A DNA stretch of 64,000 nucleotides from Mycolicibacterium flavescens (lineage in GTDB: Bacteria > Actinomycetota > Actinomycetes > Mycobacteriales > Mycobacteriaceae): contig NZ_MIHA01000018.1 in assembly GCF_001722335.1 (NCBI RefSeq), positions 62,001-126,000 of the forward strand, read 5' to 3'. Positions 24,915 to 33,718 of the stretch are shown here, piece by piece. The notes beneath the pieces were generated by a model. That model did not search any database and was not told the origin of the DNA. It saw only the letters and a program-made list of their open reading frames with translations. The translations under genes were made by a program, and so were the position numbers. Every line of letters begins with the position of its first letter. The stretch's first letter is position 1.

Positions 24915-26134
24915 GCGCCCGCCGGTTTCGGCTCGCGCGGCAGGCCCAGCACGCGTTCGGCGATGATGTTCTTCTGGATCTCGCTGGTGCCGGCGTAGAT
25001 CGTCTCGGCCCGGGCGCGGACGAACGCCCGCCGCATCCCGGCCGAGTCGTCGTCGGGGCCGTCTGACCAGGCGGTGCCCAACAGCGCGTCCTGGCCGAGG
25101 ATGTCCATCGCGAGTTCGGTGAAATCCTTGTGCCACCGCGACCAGTAGTACTTGCCGATCGACGCCTCCGGCCCGAACTCGCCGTCGACCAGCGCGCGGG
25201 ACAGCGAACGCATGTTGTTGTGACCCATGATCTGCAGGCCGATGTAGGAGTCGACGAGCCGGTCGCGCAGGAGGTCGTCGTCGAGCGCGCCGCGACGCTC
25301 GGCGAGGTCGCGCAGCTGGTTCATCTCCCGCACGAACGAGAACTGGTAGTTCAGCACCGAGGTGGCCCGCTCGTGTCCGAGCGTGGTCATCGCCGCCGAC
25401 CAGCCCGCACCCTCGGCGCCGATCAGGTTGTCCGCCGAGGTCCTGGCGTCGTCGAAGTAGACGCTGTTGAACCCGCTGTCGCCGAGCATGGTGCGGATCG
25501 GGCGCACCTCCACCCCCGGCTGGTCGAGCGGTACCAGCAGGTAGGACAACCCGGCGTGGCGGACCGATCCGGGTTCGGTGCGCACGATCGCGAAGATCCA
25601 GTCGGCGTGGTGGGCGAACGTCGTCCAGATCTTCTCACCGGACACCACGTACTCGTCACCGTCGCGGCGTGCTCGGCAGGCCACGTCGGCCAGGTCCGAT
25701 CCCGCGCCCGGCTCCGAATAGCCCTGACACCACACCACTTCCGCGCGGGCCATCGGCGGTAGCAGGCGGTCCTTCTGCTCGGGGGTGCCGTGAGCGAGCA
25801 GCGCGGGTGCCATCAGTGTCTCGCCGTGGAAGGCCGCCCGCGGCGGTGCGCCCGCGCGCGCGTACTCCATCGCGAACACGATCTCCTGGGTGAGGGTGGC
25901 CGATCGGCCGCCGTATTCGCGCGGCCAGCTCATTCCGAGCCAGCCGCCGGAAGCGAGTTCGGCCTCCCATGCCCGGCGCAGTTCCCAGTTGTCGTCGTCA
26001 TCGGGTCCGCCCCGATGGGCCTGACCGACGAATTCGCCCACCAGGTGTTCCGCCAGCCACGTCCGCACCTCGTCGCGGAATTCGGTGTCGGCGGCGGACA
26101 GCGGGATGTCCGAGATGCCGTCGAGTTGAGCCAC
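24911..26134 (-). CDS. Acyl-CoA dehydrogenase, alpha-type FadE
   Basis: About 407 residues. Landmarks are 'FRDEVRTWLAEHLVGEF', the FAD loop 'GYSEPGAGSDLADV', the helix-G glutamate in 'TLGHERATS' and the C-terminal 'ETIYAGTSEIQKNIIAERVLGLPRE'. It is closely similar in layout to the alpha subunit at 30391, which has a beta partner next door; this one has none adjacent. The start is uncertain: a GTG at 26134 is preferred, and a TTG at 26149 would add five residues. It is divergent from the enoyl-CoA hydratase at 26195 and heads a three-gene operon. Confidence 0.9.
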   Translation of the reverse strand: MAQLDGISDIPLSAADTEFRDEVRTWLAEHLVGEFVGQAHRGGPDDDDNWELRRAWEAELASGGWLGMSWPREYGGRSATLTQEIVFAMEYARAGAPPRAAFHGETLMAPALLAHGTPEQKDRLLPPMARAEVVWCQGYSEPGAGSDLADVACRARRDGDEYVVSGEKIWTTFAHHADWIFAIVRTEPGSVRHAGLSYLLVPLDQPGVEVRPIRTMLGDSGFNSVYFDDARTSADNLIGAEGAGWSAAMTTLGHERATSVLNYQFSFVREMNQLRDLAERRGALDDDLLRDRLVDSYIGLQIMGHNNMRSLSRALVDGEFGPEASIGKYYWSRWHKDFTELAMDILGQDALLGTAWSDGPDDDSAGMRRAFVRARAETIYAGTSEIQKNIIAERVLGLPREPKPAGA

Positions 26135-26152
26135 GCCTGTATCGTACAATCA

Positions 26153-26167
26153 GTTAACGATATAAAC
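26153..26167. promoter_or_regulatory. AT-rich GTT...AAC motif in divergent promoter
   Basis: GTTAACGATATAAAC lies in the short space between the acyl-CoA dehydrogenase (minus) and enoyl-CoA hydratase (plus). Its reverse complement matches the 21237 motif at 10 of 14 positions. It contains the only AT-rich stretch available for a -10 element. Confidence 0.35.
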
Positions 26168-26194
26168 TAGCGGTTCCGACGGCGAGGAGTGTGA

Positions 26195-26986
<792 letters not shown>

Positions 26987-26996
26987 GGGAACGACG

Positions 26997-27875
26997 TTGA
27001 GCGAGCCAGAGCGTGAGCCGGAAGTCTTTGATGCGTGGCTGAACCTGCCGTACCTGCCGGGTGAGGTGACGCCCGACCCGTCGGTGGTGGCCCGCTTCAA
27101 GCGCGGCAACAGCGCCTACGAGGGCGGCGAGACGATGGCCGACGTCGTCGCCGAGATGGACCGGCTCGGGATCGCCGGCGGGGTGCTGTCCAAGGCGCCG
27201 CGCGACATCACCCCGCCGTTCGTGCACGGCACCAAGACCGGCGAGGCCGTGCTGCGGGAGACCTGCGAACGGCTGGCCGGCTTCCAGCGCGAGTATCCCG
27301 GCCGATTCGTCACCTCGGTCGGTATCGACCCGCGACTGGGTTACGAGGCCGCCAAACACGTCCGGATCGCGGTGCGTGAGTACGGCGCCAAGTGCATCCG
27401 CATCATCCCGATGTTCACCGGCATCGCGATCGACGACAAGCTCGCCTATCCGCTCTACACCGCGGCCTGCGACGAGGGCGCGGTGGTGTCCATCAACGTC
27501 GGCGTGCCCGGGCCGATGAAACCGGCGAAACTGCAGCGCACCATCCTCGTCGACGAGGTGGCGCTGGCCTTCCCCGAACTGAAGATCGTGATGAGCCACC
27601 TCGGTGACCCGTGGATCTCCGAGACCATCGCGATGCTGATCAAACATCCGAATGTCTACGCGATGACGGCGGGTTGGGCGCCGAAGTACGTACCCGACGA
27701 CGTTCTGCGGTTCGCCGAGCGGCGCAACCCCCGCAAGCTGATGTGGGCCTCGGACTACCCGATCCTGCCGCTGGACCGCACGCTGACCGAAGGCTCGGCG
27801 CTGCCGCTGACCGGCGACAGCCGGACCGGCTACCTCGGCGCCAACGCACTCGCGGTCTTCGGCCGCCCCAACTGA
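26997..27875 (+). CDS. Amidohydrolase family protein
   Basis: A 292-residue TIM-barrel amidohydrolase_2-like protein, shorter than those at 6615 and 40153. The N-terminal metal motif is altered: 'FDAWLNLPYLPG' where DxH is usual. The mid-barrel 'VMSHLGDPW' and late 'WASDYP' metal-site motifs are kept. The TTG start at 26997 follows AGGGGA and suits the 10-base spacing to the upstream hydratase. Because the N-terminal His pair is missing, the metal content or activity may differ. It is embedded in a beta-oxidation operon, so a CoA-thioester or ring-derived acid is the likely substrate (inference). Confidence 0.8.
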   Translation: MSEPEREPEVFDAWLNLPYLPGEVTPDPSVVARFKRGNSAYEGGETMADVVAEMDRLGIAGGVLSKAPRDITPPFVHGTKTGEAVLRETCERLAGFQREYPGRFVTSVGIDPRLGYEAAKHVRIAVREYGAKCIRIIPMFTGIAIDDKLAYPLYTAACDEGAVVSINVGVPGPMKPAKLQRTILVDEVALAFPELKIVMSHLGDPWISETIAMLIKHPNVYAMTAGWAPKYVPDDVLRFAERRNPRKLMWASDYPILPLDRTLTEGSALPLTGDSRTGYLGANALAVFGRPN

Positions 27876-27893
27876 CAGAAGGGAATTCACCAC

Positions 27894-28787
27894 ATGGGTC
27901 TGCATGACGGTCGCGTCGCGATAGTCACCGGTGCCGCCGGAGGGATCGGCCGCGAGCACGCGCTCGAGTTCGCACGCCAAGGTGCCCGCGTCGTCGTCAA
28001 CGACGTCGGCCCCGCACAGGACGTCGTCGACGAGATCGTCGCCGACGGCGGCGAGGCGGTCGCCAACAACGACGACATCTCCGACTGGGACGGCGCGGGC
28101 CGGCTGATCGCCACCGCGCTCGACACCTTCGGTGAACTCCACGTGCTGGTCAACAACGCCGGAATACTGCGCGACAAGATGTTCGTCAACATGGACATCG
28201 ACATGTGGGACGCGGTGATCCGGGTGCATCTGCGCGGCACGTTCGCGCCGACCAAACACGCCGTCGCCTACTGGCGCGAGCGGCACAAGGCCGGCGAGGC
28301 GGTCTCGCACCCCCGGGTGATCAACACGTCGTCGCCGTCGGGTCTGTACGGCAACGTCGGACAGTCGAATTACGGTGCGGCCAAGGCGGCGATCGCGTCG
28401 TTCACCGTCATCCTGGCCGACGAACTCGCCCGCATGGGCATCACCGTGAACGCGATCGCGCCCAGCGCTCTGACCCAGATGACCCAGGGGCTGGAGACCT
28501 ACGTCGCGCGGATGCAGGAGATCAAGGAACGCACCGGCTTCGACGCCGGGTCGCCCGCCAACATCGCGCCGCTGGTCGTCTGGCTGGCCTCGGCCGAAGC
28601 CGCCGACATCACCGGCCGGGTCTTCAACGTCAAGGGCGGGGCCATCTCGGTCGCCGAGACCTGGGTCGCCGGGCCCGGCGTGGAGAAGGAAGCTCGTTGG
28701 GACCCCGAGGAACTCGGCTCGGTCATCCCCGAACTCGTGGCCAAGGCGCGGCCCAACTCCGACGGAGCCGGGAAACCCCGTGGCTGA
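27894..28787 (+). CDS. SDR dehydrogenase, MFE-2 (3-hydroxyacyl-CoA dehydrogenase) type
   Basis: A 297-residue SDR. The glycine motif is TGAAGGIG, 'VNNAGILRDKMFVNMDIDMWD' is typical of the (3R)-hydroxyacyl-CoA dehydrogenase domain of multifunctional enzyme 2, and the catalytic motif YGAAK gives Tyr160/Lys164. It would oxidise the product of the neighbouring hydratases. It follows the amidohydrolase by 18 bases, and its stop overlaps the GTG start of the next hydratase by 8 bases. Confidence 0.92.
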   Translation: MGLHDGRVAIVTGAAGGIGREHALEFARQGARVVVNDVGPAQDVVDEIVADGGEAVANNDDISDWDGAGRLIATALDTFGELHVLVNNAGILRDKMFVNMDIDMWDAVIRVHLRGTFAPTKHAVAYWRERHKAGEAVSHPRVINTSSPSGLYGNVGQSNYGAAKAAIASFTVILADELARMGITVNAIAPSALTQMTQGLETYVARMQEIKERTGFDAGSPANIAPLVVWLASAEAADITGRVFNVKGGAISVAETWVAGPGVEKEARWDPEELGSVIPELVAKARPNSDGAGKPRG

Positions 28788-29616
28788 CGGAATCACCGTC
28801 GAACAGAACGGCGCCACCGCGCTGGTCTGGCTGGACCGGCCCGACCGCGGCAACGCGTTCATCACCGCCATGCAGATCGAACTGCACCGGCAACTCGAAC
28901 GACTCGACGCCGACGAGGCGGTGCGCGCGATCGTCGTCACCGGGCGCGGCAGACACTTCTCCACCGGCGCGGACATGGAACCCGGCGGGTCGAACTTCGC
29001 GTTCGACGACGAACAGCACCGCCGGTCCCGCGCCGAACTCGCCGCCCGGCCGCGGCCGTGGCGGCTGCGCACCCCGGTCATCGGCGCACTGAACGGCTCG
29101 GCAGTCGGGATCGGGCTGACCTTCCCGCTGCAGTGGGACATCCGCATCGTCAACGAGTCGGCCAAGTACGGGTTCGTGTTCACCCGGCGCGGGTTGATCC
29201 CCGAACAGAACTCGCTGTGGCTGCTGCCTCGGCTCGTCGGGTTCGGCCGGGCGATGGACCTGATGCTGACCGGGCGGCTGTTCAGCGGCGCCGACGCGGC
29301 CGAGTACGGGCTGGCGATCGAGGCGCTGCCCGGCGACGACGTGCTGCCGCGTGCCCTGCAGATCGCCGACGAGATCGCGGCCAACACGTCGGCGGCGGCG
29401 GTCGGCGTCACCAAACAGTTCGCCTACGAGCTGCTCGGCGAGACCGACCGCGAGGCCGCGTTCTACCGCGAGTGGGAGGCGTTCCGCTGGTTCGGACGCC
29501 AGAGCGACGCGACCGAGGGGGTGGCGTCATTCCTCGACCGCCGCGCCCCGAATTTCACGCTGCCCAAGCATGTTTCACTACCGCAACCCGACCGTGGCTG
29601 GAGTCCTGATGAGTGA
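28780..29616 (+). CDS. Enoyl-CoA hydratase/isomerase
   Basis: A 278-residue crotonase-fold protein. The oxyanion strand is 'FSTGADMEPGG', the second motif is 'NGSAVGIGLTFPLQWDIRIV', and 'FVFTRRGLIPEQNSLWLLPRLVG' has Glu at the usual acid position. The GTG start overlaps the SDR stop. Its end overlaps the next crotonase by 8 bases, so three genes are translationally chained. The C-terminal 35 residues extend past the crotonase core. Confidence 0.9.
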   Translation: MADGITVEQNGATALVWLDRPDRGNAFITAMQIELHRQLERLDADEAVRAIVVTGRGRHFSTGADMEPGGSNFAFDDEQHRRSRAELAARPRPWRLRTPVIGALNGSAVGIGLTFPLQWDIRIVNESAKYGFVFTRRGLIPEQNSLWLLPRLVGFGRAMDLMLTGRLFSGADAAEYGLAIEALPGDDVLPRALQIADEIAANTSAAAVGVTKQFAYELLGETDREAAFYREWEAFRWFGRQSDATEGVASFLDRRAPNFTLPKHVSLPQPDRGWSPDE

Positions 29617-30394
29617 GGTGGTCTACGAGACCGACGGACAGGGGGTCGCGCTGCTGACGTTGAGCCGGCCCGAACGGCGCAACATGTGGACCGCGCAGAT
29701 GGAAGCGGAGTTCTACGACAGCCTGGACCGCGCCGCCGCCGACCCCGACGCGCGCGTCGTCGTCGTCACCGGTGCCGGGAACTCGTTCGTGCCGGGTCTG
29801 GACCCCCAGGTGCTCGCCGGGCTGACCACCGGCGCCGCCTACACCAGCAACCGGCGCCCGCAGACCTACGCGAGCACCATCCCCAAACCCGTCGTCGGCG
29901 CGATCAACGGAGCCTGCGCCGGTATCGGGTTGGCGCAGGCGCTGATGTTCGACTATCGCTTCGCCGTGCGCGGCGCGAAGTTCTCCACCGCGTTCGCCAA
30001 ACGCGGACTGCCCGCCGAGGACGCGACCGCGTGGACGCTCACCCGGCTGTGCGGGCCGGCGCACGCGTTCGAACTGTTGGCCAGCGGGCGCGTGTTCCTC
30101 GCCGAGGAGGCCGTGCAACTCGGTGTGGTTCAGCATCTTTCGGAGCCGGGTGAGGTGCTCGACGACGCGTTGGCGTTCGCGCGCGGGCTGGCGGCCAACG
30201 TGTCTCCGGTCGCGATGGCGATGATCAAGTCGCAGGTGTGGCGCGACAGCGAGTCGACGCTGGAGGCCGCGCGGATACGCGCCCAGTACCTGCTCAAGAT
30301 CGCCAAGGAGCAACCGGACTTCGCCGAGGGCACCGCGAGCCTGACCGAGAAACGCCCACCGGCGTTCCCGCCGTACCCGGGATTGAACCTGTGA
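29609..30394 (+). CDS. Enoyl-CoA hydratase/isomerase
   Basis: A 261-residue crotonase-fold protein that starts inside the end of the preceding hydratase (ATG 29609). Motifs are 'FVPGLDPQVL' (Pro-Gly instead of the usual Ser-Gly), 'NGACAGIGLAQALMFDYRFA' and 'FAKRGLPAEDATAWTLTRLCG'. The last has Glu-Asp at the acid positions. Two adjacent divergent crotonases suggest that one hydrates and the other isomerises or hydrolyses. Its stop overlaps the GTG of the following FadE gene. Confidence 0.9.
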   Translation: MSEVVYETDGQGVALLTLSRPERRNMWTAQMEAEFYDSLDRAAADPDARVVVVTGAGNSFVPGLDPQVLAGLTTGAAYTSNRRPQTYASTIPKPVVGAINGACAGIGLAQALMFDYRFAVRGAKFSTAFAKRGLPAEDATAWTLTRLCGPAHAFELLASGRVFLAEEAVQLGVVQHLSEPGEVLDDALAFARGLAANVSPVAMAMIKSQVWRDSESTLEAARIRAQYLLKIAKEQPDFAEGTASLTEKRPPAFPPYPGLNL

Positions 30395-31566
30395 TCGAGT
30401 TGATCGCCGGCGGGCAGTACGACGACTTCCGCGACGAGGTGCAGACCTGGCTGGCCGAACACCTGGTCGGCGAGTTCGCCGCGCACCGCGGAGTGGGCAG
30501 CCCCACCGACGACACCGCCTGGGATGTCCGGATCGCCTGGGAGAAGGAGCTTTCCGACGGTCGTTGGCTCGGCCTGACCTGGCCGACAGAATACGGCGGC
30601 AGAGGTGTCGGGCTCGCCGAGGAGATCATCTTCGAATACGAGTACGCCCGCGCCGCCGCGCCGGCGCGGGTCAACACCCAGGCCCTGGAGCTACTCGGGC
30701 CGACGCTGCTGGCGCACGGCTCCGACGAGCAGAAGGCCCGCTTCCTGCCGAAGATCCTCGCGGTCGAGGAGATGTGGGGACAGGGTTTCTCCGAACCCGG
30801 TGCCGGCTCGGACCTGGCCGCGGTGCGCACCAAGGCGGCACTCGACGGCGGCGAGTGGCACATCGAGGGCCAGAAGGTGTGGACCACCTTCGGTGACCGC
30901 GCCGACTGGCTGTACGTGCTGTGCCGCACCGACCCTGACGTCTCGCTGCGCCACCGCGGGTTGACGCTGCTGCTGGTGCCGGTCGACCAGCCCGGGGTGG
31001 AGATCCGGCCGATCGCGAACATCGCCGGCTCCGAGGAGTTCAGCGAGTGCTTCTTCAACGACGCAAGGACCACCGAGGACATGGTGGTCGGCGGCGTCGG
31101 AAACGGTTGGCCCGTGGTGATGTCCACGTTGAGCCGCGAACGGGGCAGCGCGCTGATGCCGATGCAGCTCAGCGTCGAACGCGAGGTCGGCGAACTGGTC
31201 GAAAAGGCCCGTCGCACCGGCGCCCTCGACGACCGCCGGCTGCGGCAGCGGCTGGTGGACGCTCTGATCGGGGTGCACATCATGCGCTCGACGAACCTGC
31301 GGGTCGTCAGCGACATGCTCGATCCGCGCACTTCCGGGTCGGCGACCACCGCGGCGGCGACCGCCAGCAAGTTGTTCGCCTCCACCCACCATCAACGGCT
31401 CGGCGAGCTGGCTGTCGAGATCGAGGGCGCGGAAGCGGTTTTCGGGGACGACGGGGAGTCGGCGCGCAAGCTCTTTCTGCTCAGCCGCGCCGAGACCATC
31501 TACGGCGGTACATCCGAGATCCAGCGCAACATCATCGCCGAGCGTGTACTCGGCCTACCCCGCTAG
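30391..31566 (+). CDS. Acyl-CoA dehydrogenase, alpha subunit of a FadE pair
   Basis: A 391-residue FadE. The start is GTG 30391, overlapping the upstream stop (GTGA). Features are 'FRDEVQTWLAEHLVGEF', the FAD loop 'GFSEPGAGSDLAAV', the helix-G base in 'TLSRERGSA' and 'ETIYGGTSEIQRNIIAERVLGLPR'. A beta-type subunit follows after 8 bases. This two-gene order is known for mycobacterial alpha2beta2 FadE enzymes acting on bulky side-chain acyl-CoAs such as steroid intermediates. The same type of substrate is likely here, but not proven. Confidence 0.93.
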   Translation: MIELIAGGQYDDFRDEVQTWLAEHLVGEFAAHRGVGSPTDDTAWDVRIAWEKELSDGRWLGLTWPTEYGGRGVGLAEEIIFEYEYARAAAPARVNTQALELLGPTLLAHGSDEQKARFLPKILAVEEMWGQGFSEPGAGSDLAAVRTKAALDGGEWHIEGQKVWTTFGDRADWLYVLCRTDPDVSLRHRGLTLLLVPVDQPGVEIRPIANIAGSEEFSECFFNDARTTEDMVVGGVGNGWPVVMSTLSRERGSALMPMQLSVEREVGELVEKARRTGALDDRRLRQRLVDALIGVHIMRSTNLRVVSDMLDPRTSGSATTAAATASKLFASTHHQRLGELAVEIEGAEAVFGDDGESARKLFLLSRAETIYGGTSEIQRNIIAERVLGLPR

Positions 31567-31574
31567 GAGCGATC

Positions 31575-32696
31575 ATGTCGTTGATCACCACCGACGAGCA
31601 GGAGGCGCTGCGCGACGTGATGCGCGGCTTCCTGCAGAAGTACTCGACCGAAGCGACCGTGCGGACGGTGATGGACACCGACGCCGGATACGACCCGGAC
31701 GCGTGGCGCACCGCCGCCGAACAGATCGGTGTGCAGAGCCTGACCATCCCCGAGGAGATCGGCGGCGGCGGTTACGGTTTCGCCGAACTGGCGATCGTGA
31801 TGGAGGAGGCCGGCCGCACGCTGTTCCCCGCGCCGCTGCTGTCGACCGCGGTGCTGGCGACCACCGCGCTGCTGGCGGTCGACACGCCCGTCGCGCACGA
31901 GTACCTCGGCCGGATCGCCGGGGGTGAGTTGATCGCGACGGTCGCGGTCGCGGAGAAGGCGCTGCACTGGGACCCATCCGACATCGCGACGTCGGCCGAC
32001 CAGGATGGCGGGGCCTGGCGGCTGACCGGGTCCAAGCCGTATGTGCTCGACGGTGCACAGGCCGGCGTCCTGCTGGTCGCGGCGCGCACGGCTGCGGGGG
32101 TGTCGCTGTTCGCGGTGGAGGCCGGCGCGCCGGGCCTGGCGGTCACGCCGCTGGAGTCGATGGACCGCACCCGTCGCTTCGCCGCGGTCGGCTTCGACGG
32201 CACACCGGCGACGCTGCTCGGCGAGGACGGCGCGGGCTGGGACGTCGTGGCGCGGGTATACGACCAGGCGTTGACGGCGCTGGCGTGCGAGCAGGTCGGC
32301 GCCGCCCAGGCCGCGCTCGACATGACCGTCGAGTACCTCAACGTGCGGCACCAGTTCGGCCGGCCGATCGGATCGTTCCAGGCGATCAAGCACCGCTGCG
32401 CGGATCTGCTGGTCGAGGTGGAGTCGGCGCGGTCGGCGGCGGCCTACGCCAGCGCGGCCGTCGCGTCCGGCGCCGACGACGCGTCCGTGGCAGCCTCGAT
32501 CGCCAAGGTGTACTGCTCGCAGGCGTTCTATCACGTTGCCGCCGAATGCATTCAGATGCACGGCGGGATCGGGTTCACCTGGGAACACCCGGCCCACCTG
32601 TACTTCAAGCGCGCCAAGAGCGCGGAGGCGCTGTTCGGCTGGCCCGCCGAGCACCGCGACCGTATCGCCGGGCTGATCGGGTTGACTCCGGCCTAG
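31575..32696 (+). CDS. Acyl-CoA dehydrogenase, beta subunit of a FadE pair
   Basis: A 373-residue FadE with 'LTIPEEIGGGGYGFAELAIVMEEAGRTLFPAPLL', a degenerate FAD loop ('TVAVAEKALHWDPS'), and 'YDQALTALACEQVGAAQAALD' where the catalytic glutamate is missing. Later, 'VRHQFGRPIGSFQAIKH' and 'QMHGGIGFTWEHPAHLYFKRAKS' are well kept. Beta subunits of heteromeric FadEs contribute FAD binding while the alpha subunit carries the base. It has an AGGAGC ribosome site. It ends the operon begun at 26195 and is followed 17 bp later by palindromic element R3. Confidence 0.93.
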   Translation: MSLITTDEQEALRDVMRGFLQKYSTEATVRTVMDTDAGYDPDAWRTAAEQIGVQSLTIPEEIGGGGYGFAELAIVMEEAGRTLFPAPLLSTAVLATTALLAVDTPVAHEYLGRIAGGELIATVAVAEKALHWDPSDIATSADQDGGAWRLTGSKPYVLDGAQAGVLLVAARTAAGVSLFAVEAGAPGLAVTPLESMDRTRRFAAVGFDGTPATLLGEDGAGWDVVARVYDQALTALACEQVGAAQAALDMTVEYLNVRHQFGRPIGSFQAIKHRCADLLVEVESARSAAAYASAAVASGADDASVAASIAKVYCSQAFYHVAAECIQMHGGIGFTWEHPAHLYFKRAKSAEALFGWPAEHRDRIAGLIGLTPA

Positions 32697-32713
32697 CGCG
32701 AAAGCTTCCCGCG

Positions 32714-32775
32714 CGCCGAGTGTGAAGCTGTTGCGAAAATCCGGCCGATTTTTCGCAACAGCTTCACAGTCGCGG
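32714..32775. repeat. 62-bp palindromic element, copy R3
   Basis: The best-preserved copy together with R1. Its inner 46 bp (32722-32767) start GTGAAGCTGTTGCGAAAA and end TCGCAACAGCTTCAC, with 21 of 23 pairs matching around GG|CC at 32744/32745. The outer arms are CGCCGA and TCGCGG. It lies 17 bp after the FadE beta stop and 30 bp before the DUF559 gene, so it sits between two genes of the same strand. The internal TTTTT makes it a plausible terminator. Confidence 0.82.
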
Positions 32776-32805
32776 GTTGTCGGTGCCCGTCGGCACACTC
32801 GGGCG

Positions 32806-33684
32806 ATGGACGTACCGTTCCTGGGCAGCGAGGCCACCGCGGCGGGTCGGCTGTCGCCGTACGAGCTGCGGAGCCGGTTCGCAGCGGTGTATCCGAACGT
32901 GTACCTGCCGAAGGGCATGGAAATCACGGCGGTAACCCGGGCCGAAGCCGCCTGGCTGTGGACCCGCCGGCAAGGGGTGGTCGCCGGACAGTCGGCGGCA
33001 GCGCTACACGGCGCCGAGTACGTGGACGCAAGTAAGCCCGCCGAACTCATTCACGACAACCGTCACCCGCCGCGGGGGATCCGGACATGGTCCTATGACC
33101 TCGCCGACGACGAGATCCGCACTGTCGGCGGGATTGTCGTCACCACGCCGGCACGCACCGCCCTGGATCTGGCGTGCGGCTACCCGATGGACCCGGCGAT
33201 CGAGGCGATCGACGCGCTTGCAAACGCGACCGAACTCAAACCCGCCGATGTCGAACTGCTGGCACAGCGCTATCCCGGGCGTCGGGGTATCCGCACAGCA
33301 CGTGACGTCCTGGCCCTGGTCGACGGTGGAGCGGAATCACCGCGCGAGACACGGCTGCGTCTGCTGCTGATTCGCGCCGGATACCCACCGCCGACCACGC
33401 AGATCCCGATCTTCAACGAGTTCGGTGTGCTCGTCGCCGTCGCCGACATGGGCTGGGAGGAGCTGAAGATCGCCGCCGATTACGAAGGCAGCCACCACCG
33501 CACGCCACGACATTTCAACACCGATCTGCGACGGCACGACGAGGCGACCGACCTCGGCTGGATCGACGTCCGGGTGTCGAGCCTCGACACCGAGGCCGTC
33601 ATTCTGCACCGGATGGCCAAGGCCTGGCAGCGTCGCGGGCAAGAGCCGCCGACTGTGAAACCACGGCGAAAATACGGGCGATAA
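32806..33684 (+). CDS. DUF559 / AbiEi-like protein with PD-(D/E)XK nuclease-type C-terminus
   Basis: A 292-residue protein of a family common in mycobacteria. The N-terminal half (about residues 1-130) resembles the AbiEi-type antitoxin module: 'VAGQSAAALHG', then 'VTTPARTALDLACGYP'. The C-terminal part (about 185-275) resembles a DUF559/Vsr-like restriction-endonuclease fold: 'ESPRETRLRLLLIRAGYPPPTTQ', 'VAVADMGWEELKIAADYEGSHH', then 'RVSS'. The putative catalytic Asp, Glu and Lys are still visible. No partner toxin gene is adjacent. It is unrelated to the catabolic genes. It is flanked by palindromic elements R3 and R4, and R4 encodes its last ten residues. Confidence 0.8.
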   Translation: MDVPFLGSEATAAGRLSPYELRSRFAAVYPNVYLPKGMEITAVTRAEAAWLWTRRQGVVAGQSAAALHGAEYVDASKPAELIHDNRHPPRGIRTWSYDLADDEIRTVGGIVVTTPARTALDLACGYPMDPAIEAIDALANATELKPADVELLAQRYPGRRGIRTARDVLALVDGGAESPRETRLRLLLIRAGYPPPTTQIPIFNEFGVLVAVADMGWEELKIAADYEGSHHRTPRHFNTDLRRHDEATDLGWIDVRVSSLDTEAVILHRMAKAWQRRGQEPPTVKPRRKYGR

Positions 33685-33708
33685 CTCGCAACAGCTTCAC
33701 GTTCGGCG
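33647..33708. repeat. 62-bp palindromic element, copy R4 (degenerate)
   Basis: The inner 46 bp span 33655-33700, with the right half (TCGCAACAGCTTCAC) identical to R3 over 15 bases. The left half is decayed, so only about 12 of 23 pairs match. The outer arms CGCCGA and TCGGCG are perfect. It begins inside the DUF559 coding sequence, supplies its stop codon (33682-33684), and ends 10 bp before the stop of the convergent hydratase. Confidence 0.75.
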
Positions 33709-33718
33709 CAAACGGGGC

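Noticed and set aside
32722..32805. Start of the DUF559 gene inside palindrome R3
   Set aside because: The open frame begins there, but residues encoded by R3 are repeat-derived. Family members start at the equivalent of MDVPFLGSEA (32806).
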